Source: Chondrus crispus (lineage: Eukaryota > Rhodophyta > Florideophyceae > Gigartinales > Gigartinaceae). From it: a DNA stretch of 64,000 nt. The position numbers were made by a program, and so were the translations under genes. The notes below the pieces were generated by a model. That model saw only the letters and a program-made list of their open reading frames with translations. It did no database searches and was not told the DNA's origin. The stretch lies in the NCBI RefSeq assembly GCF_000350225.1, contig NW_005178929.1:142697-206696 (forward strand), written 5' to 3'. How positions within the stretch are numbered: the stretch's first letter is position 1; each line of letters begins with the position of its first letter. Shown here piece after piece: positions 11,631-21,977 of this stretch.

Positions 11631-14600
11631 TCAGGCAACGGCATCCAGAGACGTACTTGCAGATGCGCTCTCGGTTTGCGACGGCGTGTTCTCCATTGCC
11701 ATATCGGCGGCCGTACTCCATGCGGCCACTACCGCTTCGGGAAGATCTTCTTCCTTCGTCCATCGAGGGGAGCTTCGGCCACCAAGTTGTACCTGGAAAA
11801 GGCGGGTCTTCTCACCGCTGTCTGAGACCGCCTCCTTCACGCTCTTTATTTTACGCAAGAGCCGCAAGCTGTCAGGAAAAACCCCGTCCCTTGGGTCTCC
11901 GGTCTCCTTCGCTGCTATGTTTATCCTCCTTAAGCGGTTCGCATGCACGCATGCGGTTCGATTGCCTTGCTCAGAAATCACCAGGTAGCCGGTAGGGGAT
12001 AATTTCTCCTGCACCACATAAGGTCCGATCCACGGCGGTGCGAGCTTACTCCCCTCAAGTGCGGCCAGGTCCGGTGTCCACACGAGTACACGGTCACCCA
12101 CAGCGAAGCTCGTACCCTTTATAGCTGCATTGTAGAGAAGAGCAGCACGTTCCCTCTCAGCCTTTCCTCGACGCAGCAGCGACTCATGTAGACCCCTGAG
12201 GTGAGACCGGAGGTCGTACGGCTCCCCCGAAATTCGGTCTAACTCTCCGGGTCCCCACGCCATAAATGGCTCGATGCCGAACATGGCCTCATACGGGCTC
12301 ATTCCTGTCGCGCGACTCCTGCCGGAGTTATATCTGAAACACGCGAGCGACACGTGGTTGTCCCAATCGTCTTGCCCGGTGCTTACGAAACACGCCAGGT
12401 CCTGGGCAAGTGTGCGGTTGAACCTTTCAACGCACCCGTTGGTCTGCGAGTGGAATGCAGACGTCGTAACCCTTCTCACACCAAGGGCGTCCGACATCCC
12501 TGACACCACTTTCCCGATAAAATTGGGCCCCCGGTCCGAAAGTAGGCATTCCATCGGACCAAAGATAGAAACCCATTCCCCCACTATTGCGGCTGCGATT
12601 GTCTCGGCCTTCTCGTCGGGAATCGCCACCGCCCGCGCGAAGCGTGTGAACGTGTCTACGAGGACGAGTATCTTGACATTCCCTCTCGAAGTCCTTGGTG
12701 TGACCGTCTGCACATCCACGGCGACTTGCGAAAATCTGCGTAAAGGGTGATACACCTGCATAGGTGCGTTGCGTGTGGGCCTCGGAGCCTTCACGCCCGC
12801 GCATGCAACACATTCCCTTACTCTCGCTTGGGCGTCTTCCCTCCAGCCAGGCCACCAAAATTGGCCTGCAATCCTCTCCTGCGTACGACGAACGCCGTAG
12901 TGCCCGCAAAGTCGGGAACCATGAGCGAAGCTCAAAACTGAAGGGACAAGCGAGCGGGGGATGATAATCTGACAATTTCGACGACTGCTCTTGCGGAGAA
13001 GGCCTTGACGGTCGATGACGAATTTCCCCCCTTCTTCACTCCGTGCGTGTTCCAGTTCCTCAGCACATTCTCTTCCTTGCGCCGCGCGTAGCTCCTTTGT
13101 GGACGGTCCGCCTACAAGGGCCTGAGCCGATCCGGGCTCTTCGATGGCCCCCGCAGTCTCCTCCACGTCCACTGACCGCCCGATCACCCCGAAGCATCGC
13201 TGGCACATCGGCTTCTCCACGGCGTCCCTGCTCAGGGCGTCGGGTACCACCATCGAAGCGCCGGGGGTGTACTTGACGGAGAATTCGAATTCTTGGACTT
13301 CGACCATCCATCGGGCGAGCCTACCCCTCGGCTCCTTCAGGCTCATTAACCACTTTAGAGAAAGATGGTCCGTCTCAACAACCAGGCCTGGCTCTCCATG
13401 AAGGTAGCATCTCCACTTCCTAAGCGCATGCACAATCGCGAGGCATTCTCGCTCCGTCACCGTGTACCGAACCTCTGCGTCTGTCATCTTGCGGCTTGTG
13501 AAGGCCACCGGTCTCCAACTGCTGGCGTCGGACTCCTGTAGGAGCACACCTCCAATCCCGTACCCGCTTGCGTCCGTCAGCAGCCTCTTCGGGGCGCCTC
13601 TCCGCGGAGGGACCAGAAAGTCCGGGTGGCTCAGGGCACCCTTGATGTGCCTCCAAGCTTCGGTTTGTGCGTCGCCCCACCGCGAGCTCCAATCCGAAAT
13701 TATGAGCTTTTTCCCAGGGGGCTTGCGCTTGTTGAAGCCTGTACCCCTGAGGACCGCATAAAGGGGTCTGGCGACATCGGCGAAATGGTCGACAAACCCT
13801 GCGAAGTAGTTTGCCAACCCCAAAAATCGCATGAGGTCCTCGCCATTTTGCGGTTGCCGTAGATCCCGGATGCCCTGCACATGCAGGTCAGAGGGCTTCA
13901 TCCCCTGCCTTCCGATCCGATGTCCCAGCACCTCCACTTCCTGTACCCCAAACGCACACTTAGAAAACTTTAGCCGCGCCCCTGCCGCCAGAAACGTGTC
14001 AAGCACTGATTGTAAGCTCTCGAGGTGTTCCTGCGCCGTCTGCGTTCCCATACTGATATCATCCATGAAAGCCCAGACATCCCTGCCCTTCCGACTTCCC
14101 AAGATGGAATTCACCACTCGCTGGAACACCGCGGGTGAGTTCTTGAGTCCTTGCGGGAGGCGTACATACCTAAGTAGACCGATGACGGTCCGTATAGCGG
14201 TGTAGTCCCGAGATTCTTCCGCCAGGCTAACCTGAAAAAATCCATCCTTCAGGTCAAACGTTGAGAAGACGCGCTTGCTGCCCATCCAATCCAAAGTACA
14301 GCGTACGTCCTCCATGGGGTATGAATCCCCAACTGTAGCCGCGTTTAGGCCTCGAAAATCAGAAGTGACTCTCGTAGAACCGTCCTTTTTTCGGACGAAC
14401 ACATTACATGCTGCCCAGGGAGAAGACGCGTGCTCCACCACTCCCATCTTGAGGAGCCTCTGCATTGCTGTCCGCTCCAACTCGTCCTCCTTCGGAGATC
14501 TGCGTCGGACCGGGGAGCACACGGGCTTGGCGCCTTCCATCAATGTGATGGTGTGTTGCACTCCTCGGATGTGTCCCAGGCCTTTGAAAACCTGGCGCCG

Positions 14601-14900
14601 TGTCCATAAAATCTGTCGAAGCCTCCTTTGCAAAGACATCTCTGGATGAAAATGAGACAGGTCTAACTCCCGAATTGCGTCATCCACATCCACATCGCCC
14701 CTGCTGTCTCGAGATCCAGCCGGATTTCCCGCCACCGTGACACTTTCCCTTCCAGCCGCCGCCCTTCCGCCTTGATTTTGCCTCTCATGGTACCGAGGTT
14801 GAGGATTAGGCCGTGCCTTTTCCAAAATTGACTCCCGAGTAGTAGTTTGGAAGGCAAACGCGATGCAACTCGTACTGACTCCGAAAAAAATCCTCCCCAA
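11631..14900 (-). CDS. GYP1 pol: reverse transcriptase, RNase H, integrase
   Basis: 1089-residue open frame with no internal stop. Reverse transcriptase spans about 110-330, with D216 in FDLKDG and an FMDD box at 278-281 (the family usually has YxDD). RNase H has D443 in LLTDASGYGIGG. Integrase has the zinc site H660, H667, C697, C700 and the catalytic triad D729 (AVDV), D789 (LSDRG) and E825 (CVERF). The last 90 residues hold a chromodomain-like stretch (KTRLFQVQLGGRSSPRWTKEEDLPEAVV, interrupted here as a description only by its weak match). The frame is one step off from the protease frame it overlaps at 14663-14900, so expression needs either a second frameshift or one indel has occurred. 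The first residues overlap protease and the true amino end is set by processing. Confidence 0.9.
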   Translation of the reverse strand: MGRIFFGVSTSCIAFAFQTTTRESILEKARPNPQPRYHERQNQGGRAAAGRESVTVAGNPAGSRDSRGDVDVDDAIRELDLSHFHPEMSLQRRLRQILWTRRQVFKGLGHIRGVQHTITLMEGAKPVCSPVRRRSPKEDELERTAMQRLLKMGVVEHASSPWAACNVFVRKKDGSTRVTSDFRGLNAATVGDSYPMEDVRCTLDWMGSKRVFSTFDLKDGFFQVSLAEESRDYTAIRTVIGLLRYVRLPQGLKNSPAVFQRVVNSILGSRKGRDVWAFMDDISMGTQTAQEHLESLQSVLDTFLAAGARLKFSKCAFGVQEVEVLGHRIGRQGMKPSDLHVQGIRDLRQPQNGEDLMRFLGLANYFAGFVDHFADVARPLYAVLRGTGFNKRKPPGKKLIISDWSSRWGDAQTEAWRHIKGALSHPDFLVPPRRGAPKRLLTDASGYGIGGVLLQESDASSWRPVAFTSRKMTDAEVRYTVTERECLAIVHALRKWRCYLHGEPGLVVETDHLSLKWLMSLKEPRGRLARWMVEVQEFEFSVKYTPGASMVVPDALSRDAVEKPMCQRCFGVIGRSVDVEETAGAIEEPGSAQALVGGPSTKELRAAQGRECAEELEHARSEEGGKFVIDRQGLLRKSSRRNCQIIIPRSLVPSVLSFAHGSRLCGHYGVRRTQERIAGQFWWPGWREDAQARVRECVACAGVKAPRPTRNAPMQVYHPLRRFSQVAVDVQTVTPRTSRGNVKILVLVDTFTRFARAVAIPDEKAETIAAAIVGEWVSIFGPMECLLSDRGPNFIGKVVSGMSDALGVRRVTTSAFHSQTNGCVERFNRTLAQDLACFVSTGQDDWDNHVSLACFRYNSGRSRATGMSPYEAMFGIEPFMAWGPGELDRISGEPYDLRSHLRGLHESLLRRGKAERERAALLYNAAIKGTSFAVGDRVLVWTPDLAALEGSKLAPPWIGPYVVQEKLSPTGYLVISEQGNRTACVHANRLRRINIAAKETGDPRDGVFPDSLRLLRKIKSVKEAVSDSGEKTRLFQVQLGGRSSPRWTKEEDLPEAVVAAWSTAADMAMENTPSQTESASASTSLDAVA

Positions 14901-15174
14901 AGTCTGAAACGCAGCGTTCCCCTTCCACAGACGCCCATTTCATTCCCATCTGCTGTCACAGCACGGGAACAATCTGTCATCCATACTCCGCCGTGGTCCT
15001 CGAACCACCTCCGGTCGACCCACACGGACCGCGCCCCGGTATCCAGAGGAACCCAGAGGGCTTCGTCACCGACATCTACCTGTACGGCGACATCTTCGCG
15101 ACCACCGGGATCATCGTCAGCGCAGCGACATACAGGCTCCGCGCCCGCTAGCGGCACCGCCGTGCCACTAGTCG
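14663..15174 (-). CDS. GYP1 aspartic protease frame
   Basis: A retroviral-type aspartic protease, recognised by VPLDTGARSV (active-site D-T-G) and a downstream LLLGSQFW hydrophobic-Gly turn. It processes the Gag-Pol polyprotein. It lies directly after the gag stop in the -1 frame relative to gag, the usual arrangement for programmed -1 frameshifting, and has an in-frame Met at 15157 that need not be used. It overlaps the pol frame by 238 nt. Confidence 0.75.
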
Positions 15175-16428
15175 CTAGTTCCGGTTGGGCAGTTGCGCCT
15201 CGCGACCCAAGGCGCTCGCCCTCCCTTTCCCCATGGTCGGCACTTCCTTGCTCCGTGACCGGAGAATTTTCTCAGGACAGTCTGCCGCAAGGTGTCCCTT
15301 GATGCCACAGCGGTAACATTTCGCTGTCTCGATCCAGTCTCCTGGTGACCCTCCCTTGACCTGCCCACCAATCGGAGCTGCCGTCCCGCGGTCCGCGTCT
15401 GCCGGCCTTTCGGAAGTTTGCTGTACGCGCTCATGTCGGAACCGCGTTCGATTAATTTCGGATGCTCTTGCTAGCGTCATCATGGAAACACGGGATGTGA
15501 CTTCGTCAAATGTTCCCGGAATAGACAATGCCAAATTGCGCATATTTGCGGGTAGTGACTGTACGAAGCGATCCAGCATGATCTCATCGGAGATCGTGTT
15601 GGGGAGCATCAGGGCTGATGCTCGCACACGGCCAGCAAAATCACTAACCGTCTCCTTGCCTTTCTGCCAACTGACAGTATCGAACTGTAGACGGAGAGCC
15701 CTTCTATGGCCTGCATTGCATAGTCGCGGACCTAGTTCCTGCCACAGCTCTTCTGCCGTAGATTCCAAGTTTTCCGCAGCGACTGATTCGTAGATTGCCA
15801 AAGCGCTTCCTGAAAAAGCACAAGGGAGAAGGCGGCGATGGTCTCCGGCCATGACTGGGAAATCATGACAGAGCCGGTTCCACGCCTTTTGTGCGGCAAA
15901 AAAATTGCCGTCGCCGGGCTTATCAATTCGAACTGGTTCCATCGCACTAGAGTAAATCTTGAAGGCTGCATGGGGCTGCAGAACATTTCGATTGTTCTGT
16001 TCGACCTGTCGTGCCTGTGTGAGCTCAACAGATTGGTTGAAGCCACATTCCTCATCGGGTTCCTTTTCGAAAATTGCACCCTTCTTGACTGTGCTTCTGT
16101 CAAGTCGCATACATGTCTCGACTGCGACGCTGAGGTCGGTCACGGAGTCTCCGACCTGTACCACAGCGGCTGTGTTTCGGCTCAAGTGCTCCAGTATCTT
16201 GCCCATGACGTCCTTGACCAAGGCCAAGGCCTGAAGCAATATTTCATTTTGATTCGGATCAGCTCGGAGAACGCTTTGCCGTGTTGCGGCTGTGGCGGGT
16301 CCCGCAGGAGTTACTGGGCTGATAGCTTCTGCCACTGATGGGCGCTCGTCCGCACCAATGCCCCAACGTTCGGGTTCGGGATTGTGGTTTCCGTCCGGAC
16401 TCATGTCGGCCCTTTGTCCAGAATCCAT
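15175..16428 (-). CDS. GYP1 gag with CCHC zinc knuckle
   Basis: 417 residues from ATG at 16428. The middle (about 150-320) has the helical capsid-like pattern of Ty3/gypsy Gag, including a W-x-x-x-C-H-x-F block and a LWQEL block. Residues 371-384 are a canonical CX2CX4HX4C zinc knuckle (CYRCGIKGHLAADC) that binds element RNA. The frame is intact. The stop is directly followed by the protease frame at -1. Gag forms the cytoplasmic virus-like particle in this family. Confidence 0.88.
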   Translation of the reverse strand: MDSGQRADMSPDGNHNPEPERWGIGADERPSVAEAISPVTPAGPATAATRQSVLRADPNQNEILLQALALVKDVMGKILEHLSRNTAAVVQVGDSVTDLSVAVETCMRLDRSTVKKGAIFEKEPDEECGFNQSVELTQARQVEQNNRNVLQPHAAFKIYSSAMEPVRIDKPGDGNFFAAQKAWNRLCHDFPVMAGDHRRLLPCAFSGSALAIYESVAAENLESTAEELWQELGPRLCNAGHRRALRLQFDTVSWQKGKETVSDFAGRVRASALMLPNTISDEIMLDRFVQSLPANMRNLALSIPGTFDEVTSRVSMMTLARASEINRTRFRHERVQQTSERPADADRGTAAPIGGQVKGGSPGDWIETAKCYRCGIKGHLAADCPEKILRSRSKEVPTMGKGRASALGREAQLPNRN

Positions 16429-16486
16429 TTCCGACGCAAGTTTCTCGTTCGTTGCTCGGTTGACTGCACTTACAAATTTGTAATGT

Positions 16487-16974
16487 TGTGCCCGGTTCCT
16501 TGGGCACCGTCAAATCAAGTTTTATTTGCTGGCCAGAGGCTGTTGGCGGGAATCCACCCGGTGCAAGCCTCCGCTCGTCGAGAATCCACTCGACTTCTCA
16601 GGAATCCACCTGATCTCGGCCTCTCCAATTCCCTTGATGCCCTCCTCCCTTTTTTCCTCCCCCCTGCCGCCGCGGGTTCCTTTTATGCTACCTACTCTGC
16701 GCCCTCTCGCCACCTCGAGCGCTCGGAACGCTGTCTCCCCCGCTCCGTCTCCCATCCCCCGCGACCCCCTGGCCCCACACATGACCCCCCTGCGCCCCTT
16801 TTCCCCTTCGCACAGTCCCCGCCCTTTCTCTTCGCGTCCTCCCCGCGGCTCCGCTCCCTACTTCCAGGCGCAATTCTCCCGTTGGCCGGTGCTCATCCGT
16901 GACCACGCTTATTTCCTTTCGCAGGCATTGCCGCCCTTTCAGAGAGCTTCCCACACGTGTAATGAAGCGCAACA
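16487..16974 (-). repeat. GYP1 5' LTR
   Basis: 488 bp with ends TGT and ACA. The minus-strand sequence just after it (ACATTACAAATTTG) does not match the common initiator-Met primer site, so the primer tRNA is not identified. Confidence 0.95.
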
Positions 16975-17665
16975 GTACAGTACTTTGGATTGTTGTGTTC
17001 GGTGAATTGCTACGTGGTTGGCTTACAGTAACGCGATCCACATATTGGGAAGCGAGTAACGAACGGACAAGTCAGAGAAGCCTGCTCAAGTTGATTTCAA
17101 CAGAAAAAGGCAATTTGCCCCCTCCTATTCTTTCTCTGTCCCAACACAAAAACATGCCAAAACACAGGCGACCTGCCTTCCAACTCTACGCGCATCCACA
17201 TCGAGTTGCCCGCCTCACTAACTTCTCTAACTCTTCCACTCTCACTGTATTGTGAGCTGCAGAGGTCTTTTCTAACGCCGGGCACGTGCTATATATCTGG
17301 AAGGTCAAGTCACCCTTGCAACTTGTACTTCTCAATCTGATTTGCGTATTTTCCTTTCGCGATTGATACTGTTGCCTGGACAGGACGATCGCTCCTTGCA
17401 CCGCAAGGAGCTGCACCTATAGCTCGATACTGTACATCATATATCGCCATCGACCCTGCTCTTTCTCATTCGGATACCGTGAAGGTTCTGGTGCTCTGCG
17501 GGAGCCCGGAAAGTTGGAAACGCCAAGCTGCTCTCAGTTCTATATCAACATCGCGAGCTTTGCGCTGGAGGAGGTGTCGCGGTCTGTCCCTCAGCTCGCC
17601 GGTCTTAACGCGTGCCTTGCGGAGGCAGCAAGTGTCTATTGCCACCGTTAGGTAAGGCGTTCAGT
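16975..17665 (+). other. upstream region of the kinase gene
   Basis: No gene. It contains the presumed promoter and 5' leader of the kinase. An open frame in phase with the kinase begins at a GTG at 17612, but the first ATG is at 17666. Confidence 0.5.
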
Positions 17666-19114
17666 ATGCCAGAGCACTACGAAAAGAATGAATGCATTGG
17701 AAAAGGCTCTTTCGGGGAGGTATTTAAGGGCAAGGAGATTGCTACCGGAAGAAAAGTTGCGCTAAAACTCGTTGACTTGGAAAAGGCCGACGAGGAAATC
17801 GACGTGATTCAACGAGAAATTAAGGTCATGAGTCAAATATCAAACCCGTACGTCGTGCAGTATTACTCTTCTCTTATGAAGGGATCTACCCTTTGGATTG
17901 CTATGGAGTACATGGCGGCCGGGTCTTTGAAGGAATTGCTGGATGTCGTCGGGCCTTTTCCAGAAGAATCAATCGCTACCGTTCTGAAAGCCCTGTTCAA
18001 AGGACTAGATTACGTTCACAAAGGGCACAAGTTGCATCGCGACATAAAGGCGGCCAATATACTTCTCTCTGAGAACGGAGACGTAAAGCTTGCCGATTTC
18101 GGCGTTGCCGGACAAATGACAGGGACCGTCCGACAACGAAATACCTTTGTCGGGTCGCCCTTTTGGATGGCACCAGAGGTAATACAGGAGAGTTTGTATG
18201 ACGAGAAAGCCGATATCTGGTCAGCTGGCATCACCGGGATGGAACTCGCAAATGGGATCCCACCGTATGCCACAGAGCACCCATATCGCGCCTTATTTCT
18301 AATCCCGAAGAGCGAACCACCTCGGCTTGATGGGCACCAGTTTTCGCGGTCTTGCAAAGACTTTATATCATTGTGTCTAAAGAAGAACCCAGTAGAGCGA
18401 CCAAGTGCGGATCAATTGTTGGGGCATCCGTTCTTGAGAAAAGCCAGGACGTCGTCAATAAAGGAGCTTCTAAAGAAGAAGCATCAAGCGACTAGTGTAG
18501 AACAGACCGAGAAGGTAATACTTGGTGGCAACTCAATTGGATCATCTAATGGAACGTTTCGGCGGCGTGGCTCAGGGGCGAATTCTTCGGTAGACGCACA
18601 AGAGAATCCGCGGTTATGGGAATTTGACTTCGGGTCTCTGAACGACTCCCAAACAGACGGTAAGGACAGCGAGAAAGCCCCACAAGAAACCTCGGGGAAT
18701 TCAGAAACGAAACAAACGGAGGGAAACGTAGAGCAGGTCACTCCAATACCGGGCAGCAGTGATGAAAACGGGGAACAAGATGAAAGCAGGAAACCGCGAG
18801 AATATGTTAATACGAACGGCGAAGTACCTGCCCAACCTCCGATTGCACCAGAAAATGAGGTTTTATCGCAGCTAATCTTACCAGTGATTTCACAAATTCG
18901 GGCAGATGTGGGTACAACCGGGTTGTACAACCAGTCTCTCATGGCAAGTTTAGGGGCACTAGAGGTAGCTTTCGTAGACGCAGAAAGCGCCAGACCTGGT
19001 GTGTCTACTGCTTTGTTCGAGTCTTTGCTTGTAGAGGGACTGAAATCGCCATCACCGAAGATTCGAGCTTTGTTATTGAAATGCTTCCAAGCGAATGGAA
19101 CTAAGAAAGTGTAG
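17666..19114 (+). CDS. Ste20/MST-like serine-threonine kinase
   Basis: 482 residues from the first ATG, no intron. The kinase domain spans 5-258: glycine loop GKGSFGEV (12-19), ATP-anchoring K34, paired E51, catalytic HRD at 124-126 with the KAAN loop, DFG at 144-146, and activation segment TFVGSPFWMAPEV at 160-172. The GSPFWMAPEVI signature and the N-terminal placing of the domain match the germinal-centre kinase branch (MST3/MST4/YSK1 or SIK1-type). The C-terminal 220 residues are polar, low in complexity at 290-400, then end in a helical segment (LPVISQIRADVG onward), resembling the regulatory tail of MST3/4 kinases. Such kinases act in the cytoplasm in cell polarity, Golgi and stress signalling; the local substrate is unknown. 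It stands alone between retroelement GYP1 and intergenic DNA. Confidence 0.93.
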   Translation: MPEHYEKNECIGKGSFGEVFKGKEIATGRKVALKLVDLEKADEEIDVIQREIKVMSQISNPYVVQYYSSLMKGSTLWIAMEYMAAGSLKELLDVVGPFPEESIATVLKALFKGLDYVHKGHKLHRDIKAANILLSENGDVKLADFGVAGQMTGTVRQRNTFVGSPFWMAPEVIQESLYDEKADIWSAGITGMELANGIPPYATEHPYRALFLIPKSEPPRLDGHQFSRSCKDFISLCLKKNPVERPSADQLLGHPFLRKARTSSIKELLKKKHQATSVEQTEKVILGGNSIGSSNGTFRRRGSGANSSVDAQENPRLWEFDFGSLNDSQTDGKDSEKAPQETSGNSETKQTEGNVEQVTPIPGSSDENGEQDESRKPREYVNTNGEVPAQPPIAPENEVLSQLILPVISQIRADVGTTGLYNQSLMASLGALEVAFVDAESARPGVSTALFESLLVEGLKSPSPKIRALLLKCFQANGTKKV

Positions 19115-20838
19115 ATAGACCCCCTAGATACCTCGTGTTGGTAGTAAATTGAATCGGAGTTTTCGTTCCGCGTCTGCGTTCAATGCCTGGAACAGTTGCT
19201 TTGACATGGTAGACATGGCCATGTGAGTAGTTGACCAGAGTCCGACCGCTACTGACAAGGCAGCACCTAAGTTTTAAGGCCAACAGCGGATTCGGGCGTG
19301 CGCGTGACTGACCGAAAACCTACAAGGACTGCTGGAAGAGGACACATCTACAAGCGTCAAAAAGCACGGACGGTGCTCTACAGAGGTGTGTTTGAATCAA
19401 TACACACCCGATAAGAAGTGTTCCAAGGACCTTGCGACGCCACCTGTGAAGCCATGAGAACAGAGGGCTGGAGGCGGTCCGCACCCGATATCCTCGGCAA
19501 AGGCGCAGTGTACCACCAGGGCGAGCGACATCCCATCGACTGCAGAAAGCAGGAGGTCAGTCAAGCTCTGCCTCGGCAGCACAGCACACAACCCGTTAAT
19601 CTTCGACACAAAAAAATTCTCGACGAAGCTTTCATCCCGCCTCTGCAATGAGAAGCGGTAAACCACGCGCGATGCTTAGTGTCGGCGGTAACCTAGTCAG
19701 CTATCTACGTGACGCATTGAAGACGAGAGCCGGCGGGCCTCGCGCCGCAGCCCGTCACTGATGAGGGGCAGCTGACGACGAGGCGCGCAGGCGCCGCTCA
19801 TGGCCAAACGGTACCGTCATCGCCTCTGGGTCAAGAGAACGCTGGGGACCACGGCTGAGGCGGGACGTTGTTGGGAACTTAGCCGGCCAAATCCGTCGGG
19901 CGGGCGCCGACGTCGTCTTTATATAGTAAGAAGGGCAGGCTGTGGCTCAAATTGTGAACGGGATTTTGAGTACTGTACACGTGTCATGATCCTTCCAAAT
20001 TTAAAAAACCGGCAGGAAAATCAAAATTCTGTAAACCCTAAATACTGTAACGCGGCGGGATACCAGTTGCGACGGCAACGGCAACCATTTACAGTAGGAT
20101 AAGCGTGATGGTCGGTCCGAAACACTGAAGGGTCGGGGGACACCACATAGCGAAGCCCAAGGCATGAAGCTATTAACTCCTTTCATCCCAATGCCTGCAA
20201 ATATTGTTCGCCACATCAGAAAAAGTCAATGAAGATGAGCGCTAAATCGGTTGGTTCCGGCTCTGCGAGCCAGAATCAGGAGGGCTGGTACAATGAAGGG
20301 CTTCTGTGAGCAGAAGATTGCATGCTTCTTTGTGCTTCTTTTGCTCTCAACGTCGAGCGAATGCGGGTTTCAATGTGCAGTATTGTACATGTACTGTACC
20401 ACGACGTCCCATCCGTTCATTAGAAACAATCAATGGCTCCTTGAAAAAGTTCCACGTGTAAGAAATACTGTATGCCAAAATGATAAATGCCCATAAACGT
20501 TCGCAGCGTGCATTTCGAAGGCGAAGCCTTCGTCAGATACTGTAGATGAAAAAAGGTACTTTTTTTAAAATTAATTCCCCTCGACGTGAATTCATGGGAT
20601 GTTGGACAATAGTCGTCTCCTACACTTCAACACCATCCCGGGTCTCCAATTCTGTTTATTTGCAGACTCGCACCCTCACCACAACCCCCAGATTGCCCAG
20701 CATATCCGGGACAACCTTTTCAAACGGCTGGAAGCTAGGACATGACTTGCTTCCCATCTTCGTAGCTTTTTCATCGCTCTCCCCGCCTTTGAAGTAGCAG
20801 CAGAGGACAAAACTACCACCACAGCAACTCATCGCGCT
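19115..20838. other. intergenic, no gene recognised
   Basis: 1.7 kb. Short frames on both strands carry no recognisable domain. Several TACTGTA/TACAGTA heptamers occur (near 19973, 20042, 20090, 20391, 20467, 20537). The last 200 bp are the presumed promoter of the SARAF-like gene. Confidence 0.5.
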
Positions 20839-21511
20839 ATGTCTCCGGAAGCGCTATCTCGCTTTTTCCTGTGTATCGCCGTCATTCTTTGCACGCTGTC
20901 CTCTGGCGAAGAGACCTCGCGCGCCGCGACGTCCGCGGGAACAGACGGCGGTTCCCAGTCATCCTCTGACAAAGTCTTCCTCCGCTCGATTACGGCGCTG
21001 ACTTTCTCCGAGAACGGCCGCACAAGCTCCCGCTCCGGGCCTGGTCGCTCCGAGCTTGCATGTGTCGGCGGTTCAGCGTCTGGCTTGTGGTTGTTCTCAA
21101 ACTACTTTCCACATCAAGTCCAATGTAAAAACATTGGATGGGATGGCGCAAGTATCCAGTGGGCTTGCGAGGGACACCTCGATGATTACGTCGAGTTTGG
21201 TCCCGATACACAAGTCAAATGTCAGCCGTATGACAGGGACAACGCTAGCGATGGCTACGTCCTGAGAGACAGCTGCAGGCTTGAATATACCCTCAACTTT
21301 TCAACCTTTCATGTCTCCTTCGTTCACGTTGTTTATGGTACGTGTATTTATGGGCATGCCGCGCACGCTGCGATGCTTTATTATTTTTCTACTAACAAAG
21401 TCTTCGCTTGATTATCCGTTTTTGCCTGCGCGATGAGGAGCAGGTTCTATTCTCACCCTGGCGCTGCTGTGGTTCTATTATCAAACCAGGTTTTTCGTTC
21501 ACAGATTGTGA
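20839..21511 (+). CDS. SARAF: SARAF-like (TMEM66/DUF1183) ER membrane protein, one intron
   Basis: Starts at ATG 20839 with a signal peptide (residues 5-22, RFFLCIAVILCTL). The luminal domain follows family order: VFLRSITALTF, a LACVGGSA block, then CKNIGWDGASIQWACEG and GYVLRDSCRLEY. SARAF proteins sit in the ER membrane and damp store-operated calcium entry in animals; the role in algae is unknown. A GT at 21338 and an AG ending at 21443 remove a 106-nt intron in phase and add SILTLALLWFYYQT, a membrane helix at the position expected for the family. Read on, the frame stops at 21509-21511 (188 residues), much shorter than animal SARAF and lacking its Pro/Gly-rich cytosolic tail. A second intron (GT at 21490, AG near 21738) could instead append a short basic tail. 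Confidence 0.78.
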
Positions 21512-21973
21512 GTTGCTTTTCAATTTTCGGCTTCGTTGAGTGTTCACGCTCATATAACAAGCAAAGACATCTGTAAGACTGACTATTTCTACGTGATGCT
21601 TCCATACCTGCGTCGTTTCCGGTCGTCAATGTTACTTTTAAAACAGCTTCAAGCGACGCCAAGAAGAGATAGACAAGAAGAACGCAGAAAAGGAGCACAA
21701 CCCATAACTTGACTACTTCGCTTTTCGCAGGGGTTCAATACCAGTTCGAAAGAAGGTGAACAATGTGAAGAATGCTTGATGTGGCCGCGGCCGTGTCCTT
21801 GCCACACCTCTGAAGACGGAGAAAGCCCGTCTACGAAGATACTTCGCCGCGCCGTGGCACCGATGTGTGCATAGCAAATAATGTTCAAAGCTGGCTGTAC
21901 GCTGGCTACTTGCGAAGGGCTAGCAAGTGAAGGCATGGTTGGGTACCGTTTTATCATGTGGGAATTGGAGATG
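21512..21973. other. 3' flank of SARAF-like gene
   Basis: No gene recognised. It may hold a third exon of the SARAF-like gene starting near 21739. It ends at the CTAG that begins the transposon array. Confidence 0.4.
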
Positions 21974-21977
21974 CTAG

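Larger units (their letters stand above)
11072..16974 (-). mobile_element. young Ty3/gypsy LTR retrotransposon (GYP1)
   Basis: 5903-bp element on the minus strand: LTR, gag, protease, reverse transcriptase, RNase H, integrase, LTR. The LTRs start TGT and end ACA on both strands. Only one mismatch was found between the two 488-bp LTRs (T near 11145 against C near 16560), so insertion is recent. A purine run next to the 3' LTR (GGCAAAGGG on the minus strand) fits a polypurine tract. No perfect 5-bp target duplication was found: the flanks are ACTGG and GTACA, both inside GTACTG-like sequence. Domain order RT-RNaseH-integrase places it in Ty3/gypsy (Metaviridae type) rather than Ty1/copia. It shows no close resemblance to elements A and B below. 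Confidence 0.93.

Noticed and set aside
11111-11995. Long plus-strand open frame over the GYP1 3' LTR and pol end
   Set aside because: The first half recurs in the other LTR, and the rest is the opposite strand of pol. It is rich in Pro/Ser with no domain.
16455-16486. Standard initiator-Met tRNA primer site for GYP1
   Set aside because: The sequence after the 5' LTR does not contain TGG-type tRNA 3'-end complement.
17612-17665. Upstream extension of the kinase
   Set aside because: Starts with GTG. The first ATG is at 17666, and the extension has no conserved residue.
19397-19666. 89-codon minus-strand frame downstream of the kinase
   Set aside because: No recognisable domain, composition bias or neighbour support.
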